Below are positions 8,732 through 17,749 of a DNA stretch of 64,000 nucleotides, piece by piece. The stretch is from Pontixanthobacter rizhaonensis (GTDB lineage Bacteria; Pseudomonadota; Alphaproteobacteria; Sphingomonadales; Sphingomonadaceae). A program made the position numbers and the translations under genes. The notes below the pieces were generated by a model. It searched no databases, had not been told where the DNA came from, and saw only the letters and a program-made list of their open reading frames with translations. Numbering within the stretch: position 1 is the stretch's first letter; the number at the start of each line of letters is the position of its first letter. The stretch covers positions 744,001-808,000 of the forward strand of contig NZ_JABCRE010000003.1 in the NCBI RefSeq assembly GCF_012972675.1, written 5' to 3'.

Positions 8732-9577
8732 ATGAGCCGTCTTCACCTTCACCTTGTGTCAGATTCCACCGGCGAAACATTGGAAATGGTCGCGAAAGCC
8801 GCGCTTGCCCAATTTGAAGACGCCGACATTATACGGCATTTCTGGCCAATGGTCAGGTCCCGGCAGCATCTTGACCGGATTGTTCCCCAATTGGCCGAAA
8901 ATCCGGGTCTCGTATTGTTCACGCTGGTTAATCCAGAGACCCGCGAGCGGCTGGAAGATCATTGCCGCCAACTAAGCCTTCCAGCGGTACCCGCCCTCGA
9001 TGCGGTGACCGCCGCGTTGGAGGATCAGCTTGGCCAAGCCGCGCATGGCCGGCCCGGCCGGCAACACTTGATGGACGATGCCTATTTCAAGCGCGTCGAC
9101 GCTATCCATTACACAATCGCCCATGATGACGGGGTCGGTTGGGAAAATTGGGAAGAGGCAGATATCGTCTTGGCCGGCGTATCACGCTCATCCAAAACAC
9201 CCACCAGCATTTATCTCGCTAACCGCGGCTTTAAAACGGCCAATATACCGCTGGTTATAGAAAGCCCGCCGCCTGATGTGTTGTATAAACTTCGCAAGCC
9301 GCTTGTGGTTGGGCTGACGACTGCGCCAGAACGTTTGGTTCAAATTCGCCGGAACCGGTTGTTGAGTTTGAACGAGCAAACGGAAACATCCTACGTCAAT
9401 GATGACCGGGTCCGCGAGGAAGTGAAGTTTGCCCGCCGGATGTTTGCCGATAATGGCTGGCCAGTGATTGATGTAACCCGCCGTTCCATTGAAGAGACCG
9501 CGGCTGCCGTTATCAATCTCGTGGGTGAACGGGAACGCAGGGATACGCCGCCTAAAGTCGGACCCAAGCCAATATGA
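8732..9577 (+). CDS. ppsR: PPSR-family pyruvate, phosphate dikinase regulatory protein (kinase/pyrophosphorylase, DUF299)
   Basis: A bifunctional regulator that in characterised relatives phosphorylates PEP synthase or PPDK with ADP and reverses this by phosphorolysis. ATG at 8732 is chosen because [20 protein letters not shown] is the family N-terminus; the frame upstream belongs to the origin region. The 281-residue length is typical. The family P-loop GVSRSSKT lies at 149-156, followed by the conserved [13 protein letters not shown]. The Caulobacter homologue RP001 flanks oriC. Its stop overlaps maf by ATGA, starting a tight rightward operon. Confidence 0.93.
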   Translation: MSRLHLHLVSDSTGETLEMVAKAALAQFEDADIIRHFWPMVRSRQHLDRIVPQLAENPGLVLFTLVNPETRERLEDHCRQLSLPAVPALDAVTAALEDQLGQAAHGRPGRQHLMDDAYFKRVDAIHYTIAHDDGVGWENWEEADIVLAGVSRSSKTPTSIYLANRGFKTANIPLVIESPPPDVLYKLRKPLVVGLTTAPERLVQIRRNRLLSLNEQTETSYVNDDRVREEVKFARRMFADNGWPVIDVTRRSIEETAAAVINLVGERERRDTPPKVGPKPI

Positions 9578-10158
9578 TTATCCTCGCTTCAAAAAGCGCT
9601 AGCCGTAAAGCAATGCTCGACGCCGCGGGCGTCGCTTATCAAGCTGTTCCAGCGGATATTGACGAGCGCGGCATTGAAACAAATATGGCGGGAGAGACAT
9701 CCGCCCATATTGCATCGGGTTTGGCGGTGGCTAAGGCCCGCGCTGTGTCGGCGCTCTATCCCGACGGGTTGGTACTCGGAAGCGATTCCTTGGTGGTGGT
9801 GGATGGCAAACGGTTTAATAAGCCGGTTAGCCGGGACAACGCGGCTGAACATTTGCGTTTCTTCTCTGGCAAAGTGATGGAGCTGCATAGCGGTGCCGCC
9901 CTGGTCCGTTCAGGCGATGTGGTGTGGCAGACCGCCGCCGCGGCGCGGCTCTATGTCCGCCCATTGTCGGAGGGTTTCATTCAGTCCTATCTGGACGCAG
10001 AATGGCCCGAAGTATCCTATTGTGTCGGCGCGTTTCGGATAGAGGCAATGGGGGTCCAGTTGTTCGACCGTATCGAAGGTGATCAATTTACCGTTCTGGG
10101 AATGCCGTTACTGGCTGTATTGGGCGCGCTGCGCGACCAAGATGTGCTGCCAGCATGA
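9574..10158 (+). CDS. maf: Maf-family nucleotide pyrophosphatase
   Basis: Maf proteins hydrolyse non-canonical or modified nucleoside triphosphates such as dTTP/UTP or m7GTP. The 194-residue chain opens with [17 protein letters not shown], the Maf signature, followed by DERGIE and [11 protein letters not shown] with the catalytic Asp. Overlaps at both ends (ATGA with ppsR and with aroE) show translational coupling. The substrate subclass cannot be set from sequence reading alone. Confidence 0.93.
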   Translation: MIILASKSASRKAMLDAAGVAYQAVPADIDERGIETNMAGETSAHIASGLAVAKARAVSALYPDGLVLGSDSLVVVDGKRFNKPVSRDNAAEHLRFFSGKVMELHSGAALVRSGDVVWQTAAAARLYVRPLSEGFIQSYLDAEWPEVSYCVGAFRIEAMGVQLFDRIEGDQFTVLGMPLLAVLGALRDQDVLPA

Positions 10159-11027
10159 CTATACCAAGCGCGGACAAACTGTATGCCGAAGTCATCGGCG
10201 ATCCGATCGCTCAGTCCAAATCTCCGCTTATTCATGGATTTTGGCTGGAAAAATGCGGGCTGGATGCCGCCTATGACAAAACCCGCGTGGCTCCAGATGG
10301 TCTTGCAGACTATCTGACAGAACGCAAAGCGGACAAGAACTGGCGTGGTTGCAATGTCACAATGCCGCATAAGCAAGCGATCGTCCCCCTTCTTGATCAG
10401 CTCACTCCGCTGGCTCAGCGGATCGGGGCGGTCAATACCGTGATCAGGCAAGAAGATGGATCGTTGTTAGGTCACAACACCGATGTTGGCGGCTTTCTTG
10501 AACCGCTACAAAGCCATCTGTCGCAGGACTATCTGTTTCGAATGGCCCGTATCTTAGGCACGGGCGGCGCTGCCAGAGCGTTGGTAACCGGACTTTCTGA
10601 TCAGGGTATGGTTATCGTTCTGGCAGGGCGCAATGTCCAAAAGGCAGCAGCCATGCTTGAAGAGCAAGCAAAGGGTGGTGACCATCACAGCGTCGCTTTA
10701 TCGCATTTTTCCGGGCCAACAGACTTTGCATTTGATGACCGCGAAGGGTGTTTGGATGTGATCGTTAATGCGAGCCCTTTGGGAATGCGAGGCCAACCCC
10801 CTTTAGCATTTGATTTCAGCCATGCACCGCCCGGTAGTATCGTCTATGATATCGTGACCGATCCCGTCGAAACCCGGTTTCTTCAAGATGCCAAGGCCGC
10901 AGGATTTGAGACTATTGACGGGTTAGCGATGCTGATTGGTCAAGCTGCCGAAGCCTTTGCGCTGTTTTTTGATCAACCTCCACCCAGAGGATTCGATACC
11001 GATTTGCGAAAAAGGTTGATGGAATGA
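10155..11027 (+). CDS. aroE: shikimate dehydrogenase AroE
   Basis: Reduces 3-dehydroshikimate to shikimate with NADPH in aromatic amino acid synthesis. The 290 residues include the substrate motif [16 protein letters not shown], the catalytic Lys in NVTMPHK, GAVNTV, the Asp of GHNTDVGGF and the nucleotide-binding GTGGAAR. Overlaps by ATGA with maf upstream and coaE downstream place it in the ppsR-maf-aroE-coaE-dnaQ block conserved next to the origin in alphaproteobacteria. Confidence 0.96.
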   Translation: MTIPSADKLYAEVIGDPIAQSKSPLIHGFWLEKCGLDAAYDKTRVAPDGLADYLTERKADKNWRGCNVTMPHKQAIVPLLDQLTPLAQRIGAVNTVIRQEDGSLLGHNTDVGGFLEPLQSHLSQDYLFRMARILGTGGAARALVTGLSDQGMVIVLAGRNVQKAAAMLEEQAKGGDHHSVALSHFSGPTDFAFDDREGCLDVIVNASPLGMRGQPPLAFDFSHAPPGSIVYDIVTDPVETRFLQDAKAAGFETIDGLAMLIGQAAEAFALFFDQPPPRGFDTDLRKRLME

Positions 11028-11632
11028 GCGTTCAAAACCAGCCTCGAATTATTGGTCTAACCGGCTCGATTGGTATGGGTAAATCCACTATCGCTGAAAT
11101 GTTTGCCAGTGCCGGTGTGCCCGTATTTGATGCAGATGCGGAAGTCCGCGCAATGCAGGTGCCGCAAGGTGATTTGTTGGAGGCTATTGAAGCGGCTTTT
11201 CCGGGCAGCACTGGCCCGGCAGGTGTCGACCGCGATGCCTTGGGGCAGCAGGTTTTTGCCGATCCAGAGGCCTTGGCCCGGCTAGAGGCGATTATGCACC
11301 CCGCAGTGGCCCAGAAGCGCGAGACATTTCTGTCGGAGAATAGCGGAACGTCGCTCGTGGTGTTTGATATACCTTTGCTGTTTGAAAAGGGCGGACATAG
11401 TCTGGTCGATCACATTGTGGTGGTGTCGGCCCCGGCGGATGTCCAGCGCGCAAGAGTGCTTGCCCGCCCGCACATGACGACGGAAAAGTTTGAACATATT
11501 CTTTCGCTGCAAATGCCCGATGCGGAAAAACGCGCACAGGCTGATTTCGTGATCGATACCTCCTGCACATTGGCCGAAACACAAACCCAGGTTGAACGGC
11601 TGATTGAGACATTGGCGGGTAAGACGCTGTAA
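11024..11632 (+). CDS. coaE: dephospho-CoA kinase CoaE
   Basis: Phosphorylates the 3' hydroxyl of dephospho-CoA, the last step of coenzyme A synthesis. The 202-residue chain starts with the P-loop GLTGSIGMGKST (residues 11-22), then FDADAEVRAM with the conserved substrate Asp, and VFDIPLLFEKG, all hallmarks of CoaE. The start overlaps aroE by ATGA. The dnaQ gene follows after a short gap. Confidence 0.96.
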   Translation: MSVQNQPRIIGLTGSIGMGKSTIAEMFASAGVPVFDADAEVRAMQVPQGDLLEAIEAAFPGSTGPAGVDRDALGQQVFADPEALARLEAIMHPAVAQKRETFLSENSGTSLVVFDIPLLFEKGGHSLVDHIVVVSAPADVQRARVLARPHMTTEKFEHILSLQMPDAEKRAQADFVIDTSCTLAETQTQVERLIETLAGKTL

Positions 11633-11686
11633 AAAGGCGTCGATCACCCCTTGCTTAAAGCAGGTTTGCGTCCGATATTGAATCCA

Positions 11687-12376
11687 ATGCGAGAGATTGT
11701 TTTCGATACCGAAACTACTGGCTTCGATCCCAAAAACGGGGACCGGATGGTCGAGATGGGCTGTGTCGAGATGGTCAACCGGGTTGAAACCGGGGCTACC
11801 TATCACGCCTATTACAATCCGGAACGCGACATGCCGGCCGCTGCGGAAGGTGTTCACGGCCTATCTAGCGCGTTTCTGTCAGATAAACCTTTGTTTCGCG
11901 ATACGGCTGCGGAATTGCTCGATTTTATCGGCGATGCACCGCTTGTCGCGCATAATGCCAGCTTTGATTTTGGTTTCTTGAACAACGAGCTGGAGATCGC
12001 TGGTTTGGCCACAGTGTCGCTTGACCGGATGGTCGATACGGTGGCGATTGCCCGTAAAAAGCACCCTGGCGCCAAGAATTCGCTCGACGCGTTGTGTTCG
12101 CGGTATGGGGTCGATCGTAGCCACCGGGTTAAACACGGCGCGCTGTTGGATGCTGAGCTGTTGGCGCAAGTTTATGTTGAGCTGTTGGGTGGCCGGCAAA
12201 TCGGCCTTGAATTAGCGGCTGACGCGCCCGCAGAAGCTGCCGAAGCCCCGATCGTGCAAAGCCAAGTTTTGCGAAAGACGGTTAGAGAGCCCCGCCCGCA
12301 TGTCGCATCGGCAGAAGAAATGGCCCGGCATCAAGAGTTTTTAAAGCAGATCCAGTCACCCCTTTGGGGAAGCTGA
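11687..12376 (+). CDS. dnaQ: DNA polymerase III epsilon subunit (3'-5' exonuclease)
   Basis: The proofreading exonuclease of the replicative polymerase. ATG at 11687 (MREIVFDTETTGFDP) is preferred over an upstream ATG at 11651 because it matches the family start; the protein is then 229 residues. Exo I has Asp7 and Glu9 in DTETTG, Exo II is VAHNASFDFGFLN, and Exo III is HGALLDAELLA with the general-base His and final Asp. The C-terminal tail past about residue 180 is the variable region that contacts the polymerase alpha subunit in characterised relatives. Confidence 0.96.
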   Translation: MREIVFDTETTGFDPKNGDRMVEMGCVEMVNRVETGATYHAYYNPERDMPAAAEGVHGLSSAFLSDKPLFRDTAAELLDFIGDAPLVAHNASFDFGFLNNELEIAGLATVSLDRMVDTVAIARKKHPGAKNSLDALCSRYGVDRSHRVKHGALLDAELLAQVYVELLGGRQIGLELAADAPAEAAEAPIVQSQVLRKTVREPRPHVASAEEMARHQEFLKQIQSPLWGS

Positions 12377-12419
12377 ACAGAACGATTATAAGACCACCAT
12401 CCTAAAGGAGAAAACGACA

Positions 12420-12986
12420 ATGGATATTCGCGTTTCAGGCCACCAAGTTGAAACCGGTGCTGCATTGCAGGATCATGCCGCTGACCGCCTGAATGCTATT
12501 GTCGAAAAGTACTTTGGACGCGCAATATCTTCCCATGTGACGCTGGGAAAGGCGCCCGCGGGGGCCTTTAGCTGCGACATCGTTACGCATGTGATGCATG
12601 GGTTAACGGTCAAAGGTCATGCAGAAGCGCATGACGCGCATCAGTCTGTCGACAAGGCTGCTGCTAAGATTGAAAAGCAAATCCGGCGTTACAAACGGCG
12701 CATCAAGGATCGCCACGAACAAGCGGCGCATGCAGTGAAAGAGGAGGAAGCTGCCTACACCATTTTTGCAGCGGACGAGCCAGAGCAGGAAGAAGAAGCA
12801 CCGGACGCACCACCTATCATTGCTGAAACGAAGGTCGATATTCCCGAATCGACTGTGGCCGACGCAGTTATGATGCTGGATTTGCGTGATACGAATGCAC
12901 TATTCTTCAAAAATGCTGGCACTGGGCGGCATAATATGGTTTATCGCCGCCAAGATGGTTCGATCGGATGGGTTGAACCAAGCTAG
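12420..12986 (+). CDS. hpf: ribosome hibernation promoting factor, long form (HPF/RaiA)
   Basis: Binds the 30S decoding region and pairs ribosomes into inactive 100S dimers in stationary phase. At 188 residues it is the long form: an N-terminal HPF/YfiA domain (about 1-105, MDIRVSGHQVETGAALQDHA), an acidic linker (EPEQEEEAPDAPP), and the C-terminal dimerisation domain DTNALFFKNAGTGRHNMVYR with GSIGWVEP at the end. A strong ribosome-binding site AAAGGAG lies upstream. ptsN follows after 130 bases; in many proteobacteria hpf and ptsN sit downstream of rpoN, which is absent here. Confidence 0.95.
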   Translation: MDIRVSGHQVETGAALQDHAADRLNAIVEKYFGRAISSHVTLGKAPAGAFSCDIVTHVMHGLTVKGHAEAHDAHQSVDKAAAKIEKQIRRYKRRIKDRHEQAAHAVKEEEAAYTIFAADEPEQEEEAPDAPPIIAETKVDIPESTVADAVMMLDLRDTNALFFKNAGTGRHNMVYRRQDGSIGWVEPS

Positions 12987-13116
12987 GACTCCGCAGCGAC
13001 CCTCACGCTGACGAGAGCCAACCGCAGGATTTCGCTAGAGCGGGTCGGTATTTCGATCCGCTTTTCAGACGCCATAAATTGGTGCGGTACCCCCTTTTGT
13101 TTGAAGTAACTGACCA

Positions 13117-13581
13117 ATGCTGGATGCAAATTTTAGACTGAAACCCGACGCCGTGGGCATTACGGAAGCTGGCACCAAGGCCGATGTTCTTGATGCGTTG
13201 GCTGAGAAATTTTCCGCGATCTATGATGTTGATCGATTGGCTGTTTTAGAAGCGCTGCAGGAACGTGAGGCGTTAGGCAGCACTGGTTTCGGCCGCGGCG
13301 TTGCCATCCCGCACGCACGGATTACCGGCATTACCCGTCCGGTTTCCGTTGTTTTGCGACTCAAATCTGCAATTGATTTTACTGCTGCTGACGGGATGCC
13401 GGTTGACCTTGTATTCGGGCTGCTGTCACCTGAAGGTTCGGGTGTTGCGCACTTGCATGCACTGGCTGCCATTTCGCGTCTTGTCCGCGATGACACCATG
13501 CATGAAGCGCTGAGCAACGCCGCAAATGGTGAGGAGCTATATGCCATGATTACCAATGTGACGGATCGTGACGCCGCGTAA
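13117..13581 (+). CDS. ptsN: PTS IIA-like nitrogen-regulatory protein PtsN (EIIA-Ntr)
   Basis: The terminal phosphoacceptor of the nitrogen PTS relay, a regulator rather than a sugar transporter. The 154-residue protein has the phosphorylated His66 in GFGRGVAIPHARI and the family segment VDLVFGLLSPEGSGVAHLHALA. It follows hpf. Its stop lies inside the beginning of the next gene (14-base overlap), so the thioesterase may be coupled to it. Confidence 0.94.
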   Translation: MLDANFRLKPDAVGITEAGTKADVLDALAEKFSAIYDVDRLAVLEALQEREALGSTGFGRGVAIPHARITGITRPVSVVLRLKSAIDFTAADGMPVDLVFGLLSPEGSGVAHLHALAAISRLVRDDTMHEALSNAANGEELYAMITNVTDRDAA

Positions 13582-14053
13582 GTCAGCCAGCGATGACGGG
13601 GCCAAAGTGCCCGGCGCACAATCGCATTTCCGTGCTTTGGAGCGATTATACCAGTCGGCACCAGTGAACCAATTGTTCGATTCGACGCTTAAAATCACCG
13701 AAGAAGGCCGCTCACGGCTGGAGTTTCAGGTTACGGAGCAGGCCTATCATGCAGCTGGTGCGGCTCATGGTACCATTTATTTCAAGATGCTCGATGATGC
13801 TGCCTTCTATGCGGCCAACACTTTGGTCACAGACCGCTTTTTATTGACGACCTCTTTCAATTTGCACTTCACCAAGCCGGTTAAAGAGGGGCGCGTTATC
13901 GCAGAGGGCCATTGGGTCAGCGGTAAACGGCGAGTATTTGTCGCAGAATCCCGCCTGATAGACGAAGAAGGCGACGAGATAGGCCGTGGCACCGGCACAT
14001 TCATGCGGTCTCACATTCCGCTATCCGGACTGCCTGGCTATAGCGACGGATAA
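13568..14053 (+). CDS. PaaI-family hotdog-fold thioesterase
   Basis: A 161-residue single hotdog domain. The core AYHAAGAAHGTIYFKMLDDA fits the thioesterase pattern with the helix bearing the acidic residue at its end, and LLTTSFNLHFTKPVKEG is the typical second strand pair. Probably hydrolyses acyl-CoA or aryl-CoA esters; the substrate is not predictable. The start is GTG at 13568, inside the end of ptsN in another frame, so translational coupling is likely. Confidence 0.82.
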   Translation: MTPRKSASDDGAKVPGAQSHFRALERLYQSAPVNQLFDSTLKITEEGRSRLEFQVTEQAYHAAGAAHGTIYFKMLDDAAFYAANTLVTDRFLLTTSFNLHFTKPVKEGRVIAEGHWVSGKRRVFVAESRLIDEEGDEIGRGTGTFMRSHIPLSGLPGYSDG

Positions 14054-14070
14054 TAGTGACATGGGCTGTT

Positions 14071-14406
14071 ATGACTGATCGCCTACCCACACATATAGAA
14101 GTTTCAGGTTTGATCCTCGCGGTGCAGAATGCGGGGGGCTTCGCCACCGTCCTGGCCAAGGGCGAGCGCGATGCCGGTACGCTGCTAATTGTAACATTGG
14201 GCCGAGGCGGGCCTGACCGTCTTTATGAGCGGATGCCGCAATTGGATGGTTCGCGGCCATTCACGGTTACGCGGGAACAGGACATCGATAACCCTTTAAA
14301 ATTTAACGAATATTTAACCAAACGCCGCCAACAGGACCCGGATATTTGGATTGTGGAGCTGGATATCGCGGATGCAGAACGCTTTGCCGCACTGCAGCAT
14401 AAATAG
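14071..14406 (+). CDS. DUF1491 family protein
   Basis: A 111-residue protein of unknown function found in alphaproteobacteria. ATG at 14071 (MTDRLPTHIEVSGLILAVQN) matches the family N-terminus better than the GTG at 14056. Family features are GGFATVLAKGERDAGTLLIV, LYERM, and a C-terminal PDIWIVELDIADAERF. It is the penultimate gene of the rightward run that begins at ppsR. No catalytic pattern is evident. Confidence 0.82.
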   Translation: MTDRLPTHIEVSGLILAVQNAGGFATVLAKGERDAGTLLIVTLGRGGPDRLYERMPQLDGSRPFTVTREQDIDNPLKFNEYLTKRRQQDPDIWIVELDIADAERFAALQHK

Positions 14407-14603
14407 ATTGACTCGCATTCATTTGTAACTATTTGACCCCACGAACTTCCGATGCGCAGGCGGCGGAATGGCATTCGGCCATTATGTTAGCACGCAGACG
14501 GGGGACGGCCGGCAGGCCATATTTTTGGACCCTTCTTTAATTTGACTACCCCTTCAGGTCCCGCCTGCGCCAGTGCTCGTTCACCGCATAATGTTGTATT
14601 TTC

Positions 14604-15272
14604 ATGGCTCGTAAGACCCATTTTGCAGGTTTTGTCGCAATCGCAGCGACAGCTACTATTGCTTTCGCCAGTGCAGAAATGTCTGGCGCCAACGCCCAAG
14701 AAGGCGTTGAAACAGAGATTCCCGTTCCTGCCGGCCAGACCGAAATTGCGCCGGTAACAGTGACTGATGAAATCGTTCCGGTTTTCGTATCCCAACCCGT
14801 GGTTCAGCCGATACCGGAAGAACCAGAAGAGACCATCACCGCGCCTTCCGACGCTTCGTCGTTGCGTGCGCTGATTGCTGAAACTGACATCTCCGGTGAC
14901 CTTTCCCGCGAAATGCAATGTCTTGCTGGTACCATCTATTTTGAAGCCCGCGGCGAGCCATTGGCGGGTCAGTTGGCTGTCGCACAAGTTGTGATCAACC
15001 GCGCTGAATCCAGCCGCTTCCCGTCAAGTTATTGCGGCGTAGTGTATCAGCGCTCCCAATTCTCATTCGTCCGGAACGGCTCCATGCCGCGTATCCGCGA
15101 ACAGACCAAAGCCTGGAAACGGGCAAAGGCTATCGCTCGGATTGCCCATGAAGGCCATTGGGAAAGCGAAGCGCAAGACTCGCTCTATTTCCACGCAAAA
15201 TATGTGTCACCGCGTTGGAGCCGGAGCAAGACGCGCCGGGCGACCATCAACACACATATTTTCTACCGCTAA
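14604..15272 (+). CDS. exported cell wall hydrolase (SleB/CwlJ-like)
   Basis: A 222-residue exported protein. The N-terminus has a positively charged start and a hydrophobic stretch ending in ASAEMSGANA, a plausible signal peptide. After a Pro/Glu-rich linker (about 35-85) comes the hydrolase_2 domain: MQCLAGTIYFEARGEPLAGQ with the conserved Glu, AVAQVVINR, and the closing SLYFHAKYVSPRW. Such enzymes cleave peptidoglycan in the periplasm. A 197-base gap precedes it, in which I see no clear promoter. A Rho-independent terminator follows. Confidence 0.88.
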   Translation: MARKTHFAGFVAIAATATIAFASAEMSGANAQEGVETEIPVPAGQTEIAPVTVTDEIVPVFVSQPVVQPIPEEPEETITAPSDASSLRALIAETDISGDLSREMQCLAGTIYFEARGEPLAGQLAVAQVVINRAESSRFPSSYCGVVYQRSQFSFVRNGSMPRIREQTKAWKRAKAIARIAHEGHWESEAQDSLYFHAKYVSPRWSRSKTRRATINTHIFYR

Positions 15273-15293
15273 TCGGCGGACCTTATGAAATTG

Positions 15294-15325
15294 AAAGCCC
15301 TCGCCTGAAATGGCGGGGGCTTTTT
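15294..15325 (+). terminator. Rho-independent terminator after the cell wall hydrolase gene
   Basis: A G+C-rich stem (AGCCCTCGCC pairing with GGCGGGGGCT, one weak pair) with a TGAAAT loop is followed directly by five T residues. It lies about 20 bases past the stop codon at 15272 and runs up to the convergent xth gene, so it closes the long rightward run that starts at ppsR. Confidence 0.88.
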
Positions 15326-16102
15326 CTATGGGGTGGATATTTCCACCCACACTGGTGTGTGATCGCTTGCCTTTTCGCGGCCGCGATATTCACGGTCGAC
15401 ACCAACGGCGGTCATTCGATCTGCCAGTTCCGGAGTGAGCAATAGGTGGTCGATCCGAAAGCCGTGATCCCGCTGCCATGCGCCTGCCTGGTAGTCCCAA
15501 TAGGTCCAAACGCCGCCACGCGGATTCAGCGTCCGAACCGCATCGGTCCACCCATCAGCGAGTAACCGGGCGTAGGCATCTCTGGATTCGGGTTGCATCA
15601 GCGCGTCGGATTCCATCGCCTTGGACGCCCAAACATCGTCATCTTCAGGGATGACATTATAATCACCCACAATCGCACAAGGGATTTCCAGCGCTGACAG
15701 TTCCTGCATCCGAGCGCGGAGGCGTTTCATCCATGCGATCTTGTAATCAAATTTAGGGCCTGGCAGCGGATTGCCATTGGGCAAGTAGATACACGCAATC
15801 CGAACGCCATTGACGTCAGCCTCAAGATAGCGGGCCTGCTCATCCTCAGGGTCGCCCGGTAGTCCGCGCTGTGTTTCCACCGGTTCCACGCCGTCCGCTA
15901 ATATAGCGACGCCATTGAAGCTTTTTTGACCGTGCCAGATGGCTTTATAGCCAATCTTTTCAAATTCTTCGGCCGGGAAACCCGCATCCTGGCTTTTGAC
16001 TTCTTGCAAACAGGCCACTTTCGGGCGCGTTTCATCCAACCATTCGAGCAAGCGCGGCAAACGCGCCTTCACCCCGTTAATATTGTAAGTGGCGATCCGC
16101 AC
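15326..16102 (-). CDS. xth: exodeoxyribonuclease III (AP endonuclease)
   Basis: Cuts DNA at abasic sites and removes 3' blocking groups in base excision repair. A GTG start at 16102 gives 258 residues beginning VRIATYNINGVKARLPRLLEW, the standard ExoIII start; a longer frame upstream runs into erpA. Active-site motifs are CLQEVKSQD with the metal-binding Glu, GDYNVIPEDDDVW, and the terminal SDHTPVWVEI with the catalytic His. The start GTG shares one base with the erpA stop (TAGTG), so the two are translationally coupled. Confidence 0.95.
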   Translation of the reverse strand: MRIATYNINGVKARLPRLLEWLDETRPKVACLQEVKSQDAGFPAEEFEKIGYKAIWHGQKSFNGVAILADGVEPVETQRGLPGDPEDEQARYLEADVNGVRIACIYLPNGNPLPGPKFDYKIAWMKRLRARMQELSALEIPCAIVGDYNVIPEDDDVWASKAMESDALMQPESRDAYARLLADGWTDAVRTLNPRGGVWTYWDYQAGAWQRDHGFRIDHLLLTPELADRMTAVGVDREYRGREKASDHTPVWVEISTP

Positions 16103-16431
16103 TAGATGCCGAAGCTCGATCCGCAGCCGCAACCTGCCGCAGCGTTAGGATTTTCAACGCGAAACGCCGCGCCGCCCAGCGATTCGACAAAATCTACTAC
16201 GCTGCCATTCACCAGATCGAGACTGAGCGGATCAACCACCAGCTGGACACCGCTGGTTTCGCTCACCGAATCGTCCCCATCCGCTTGGTCGGCCAAATCA
16301 AACTTATATTGGAAGCCGGAGCATCCCCCGCCTTCAACCGATAGGCGTAAAATCGCAGGCTTTGATTGCTTATCTGCAATCCATGCCACGCGTTTTGCGG
16401 CAGATTCGGTCAATGTCAGCATTTGTCCCAT
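16102..16431 (-). CDS. erpA: iron-sulfur cluster insertion protein ErpA (A-type carrier)
   Basis: Delivers Fe-S clusters to apo-proteins. The 109-residue chain has the three A-type cysteines: Cys37 in GGGCSGFQY and Cys101/Cys103 in GCGCGSSF. The NPNAAAGCGCGSSF ending is typical of ErpA. It is separate from the SUF operon at 39.6-46.2 kb, which has its own A-type protein. It is coupled to xth by a one-base overlap. Confidence 0.92.
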   Translation of the reverse strand: MGQMLTLTESAAKRVAWIADKQSKPAILRLSVEGGGCSGFQYKFDLADQADGDDSVSETSGVQLVVDPLSLDLVNGSVVDFVESLGGAAFRVENPNAAAGCGCGSSFGI

Positions 16432-16462
16432 GCCTGCTATGTAGGGAGTCCTGGAGCATGGC

Positions 16463-16894
16463 TCAAGCGGTCTGAATGTAGTTTCGCATTGCTTCCGCTT
16501 CTAGCTCAACCTCGTCCATCCGGGACTTCACCAAATCGCCAATCGAGATAAACCCGCACATATGGCCCTGATCGACCACTGGCAGGTGGCGGATTCGGCG
16601 GCGTGTCATCATGGCCAGTGCATCATCGACCTTTGCGCCTGCGTCGACCGTGATTGCGGGCGCTGTCATGACCTCCCCCACGCGTTTGTCCAGACAAGCC
16701 GAGCCTTCTTCTGCCATCCGGTAAATCACGTCGCGCTCCGAGAAAATCCCGGCCAGTGAGCCTGCTTTCATTACCGGAAGCGCGCCGATTCGTTTGCCCG
16801 CTAATACAGCGATAGTGTCACGCACCAGATCATTGACGTCACAGGTAATAACATCCCCCGCGCTGCGATCTTCAATCAGTTTAGAAATATCCAT
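16463..16894 (-). CDS. CBS-domain pair protein
   Basis: A 143-residue protein consisting of two CBS motifs, a nucleotide-sensing module. The start ATG at 16894 (MDISKLIEDRSAGDVITCDV) is chosen because a strong ribosome-binding site GGAGGGAG lies just upstream; the longer frame is ruled out. Motifs include IGALPVMKAGSLAGIFSERDVI in CBS1 and IRHLPVVDQGHMCGFISIGDLV in CBS2. Stand-alone CBS pairs bind AMP, ATP or related ligands and regulate partners; none can be named here. Confidence 0.88.
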   Translation of the reverse strand: MDISKLIEDRSAGDVITCDVNDLVRDTIAVLAGKRIGALPVMKAGSLAGIFSERDVIYRMAEEGSACLDKRVGEVMTAPAITVDAGAKVDDALAMMTRRRIRHLPVVDQGHMCGFISIGDLVKSRMDEVELEAEAMRNYIQTA

Positions 16895-17026
16895 CTCTAC
16901 TCCCTCCTTTCGCGCTGCGCAGGATGCCATGAAATCGCGCTGTTGGCGAATCCGCACGGTCTGTTGCAAGAAAAGCAGCCCATTGGGCCATTGCCAGAGC
17001 GTTTCTGGCAGAGCATGGAGGGGGAT

Positions 17027-17332
17027 ATGATACCAAAATCTCCCTTGGATGACCCAGAAACCGCTGCTTATGCGTGGGCACGGTATAAACGCTTGATGCG
17101 TTTCATGCTGTTTGTGACCATTGGTGTAGTGATCATCGCCATCGCATTGCTGTATGATGGCGAGAGCGAAGCGACGGTTCACTTCTACATCGCTACTGCT
17201 CTGGGTATCGGGTTTATGATGTTACTGACAGCGGCGTTGATGGGGCTGGTATTCCTATCCAGCGGCACCGGTCATGATGAATCGGTAAGCGATCTGATGG
17301 ATGACGACCACTGGGACGACACCGATAAATGA
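17027..17332 (+). CDS. small membrane protein, two transmembrane segments
   Basis: A 101-residue protein beginning MIPKSPLDDPETAAYAWARY. ATG at 17027 has GGAGG five bases upstream and is preferred; ATG at 17015 in the same frame is possible. Two hydrophobic helices are at about residues 25-45 and 55-78, followed by an acidic, Asp-rich tail (DLMDDDHWDD). No family recognised with confidence. It diverges from the CBS gene and converges on the ferredoxin-like gene. Confidence 0.72.
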   Translation: MIPKSPLDDPETAAYAWARYKRLMRFMLFVTIGVVIIAIALLYDGESEATVHFYIATALGIGFMMLLTAALMGLVFLSSGTGHDESVSDLMDDDHWDDTDK

Positions 17333-17344
17333 TCCTGCCCAGCG

Positions 17345-17749
17345 TTATTCTGCCGGCTGCCCGCGCAATCTGAATTCCTCCACCGGTTCACCGCCAATCA
17401 GATGCTGCTGAATGATCCGCTCGAGCACGTCTTCTGTGCAGGAATGATACCAAATATTCTCTGGCCAAACGACAGCGATCGGGCCTGCGGCGCATATCTG
17501 TAAGCAGTCTGCCTTGGCCCGCTGTACGCCGCCTGTTCCGCCGTGCTGTTTCGGCCCGACCAGGCCAAGTTGCTTGAGGCGTTTCTTCAGATAATTCCAC
17601 GACTGCCGACCGGCTTCTTCGCTGCAGCACTTTTGCTTTTCGGAGACAGCACACAGAAAGATCTGCCGCTCAATTGTTTCAGCGCCGATCTTTCTCATCG
17701 CGAGCTCAGCCCGGATCAGGTCCGCGTCATTTACCGGTGTGTCACTCAT
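17345..17749 (-). CDS. thioredoxin-like [2Fe-2S] ferredoxin domain protein
   Basis: A 134-residue soluble protein. Cysteines at 33, 41/42, 82 and 86 ([12 protein letters not shown] and [11 protein letters not shown]) match the thioredoxin-like 2Fe-2S ferredoxin pattern, in which two pairs ligate the cluster. The segment [20 protein letters not shown] with a C-terminal GGEPVEEF is typical of these proteins. ATG at 17749 overlaps the stop of the S9 peptidase gene as ATGA, so the two are translationally coupled. The redox partner is unknown. Confidence 0.85.
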   Translation of the reverse strand: MSDTPVNDADLIRAELAMRKIGAETIERQIFLCAVSEKQKCCSEEAGRQSWNYLKKRLKQLGLVGPKQHGGTGGVQRAKADCLQICAAGPIAVVWPENIWYHSCTEDVLERIIQQHLIGGEPVEEFRLRGQPAE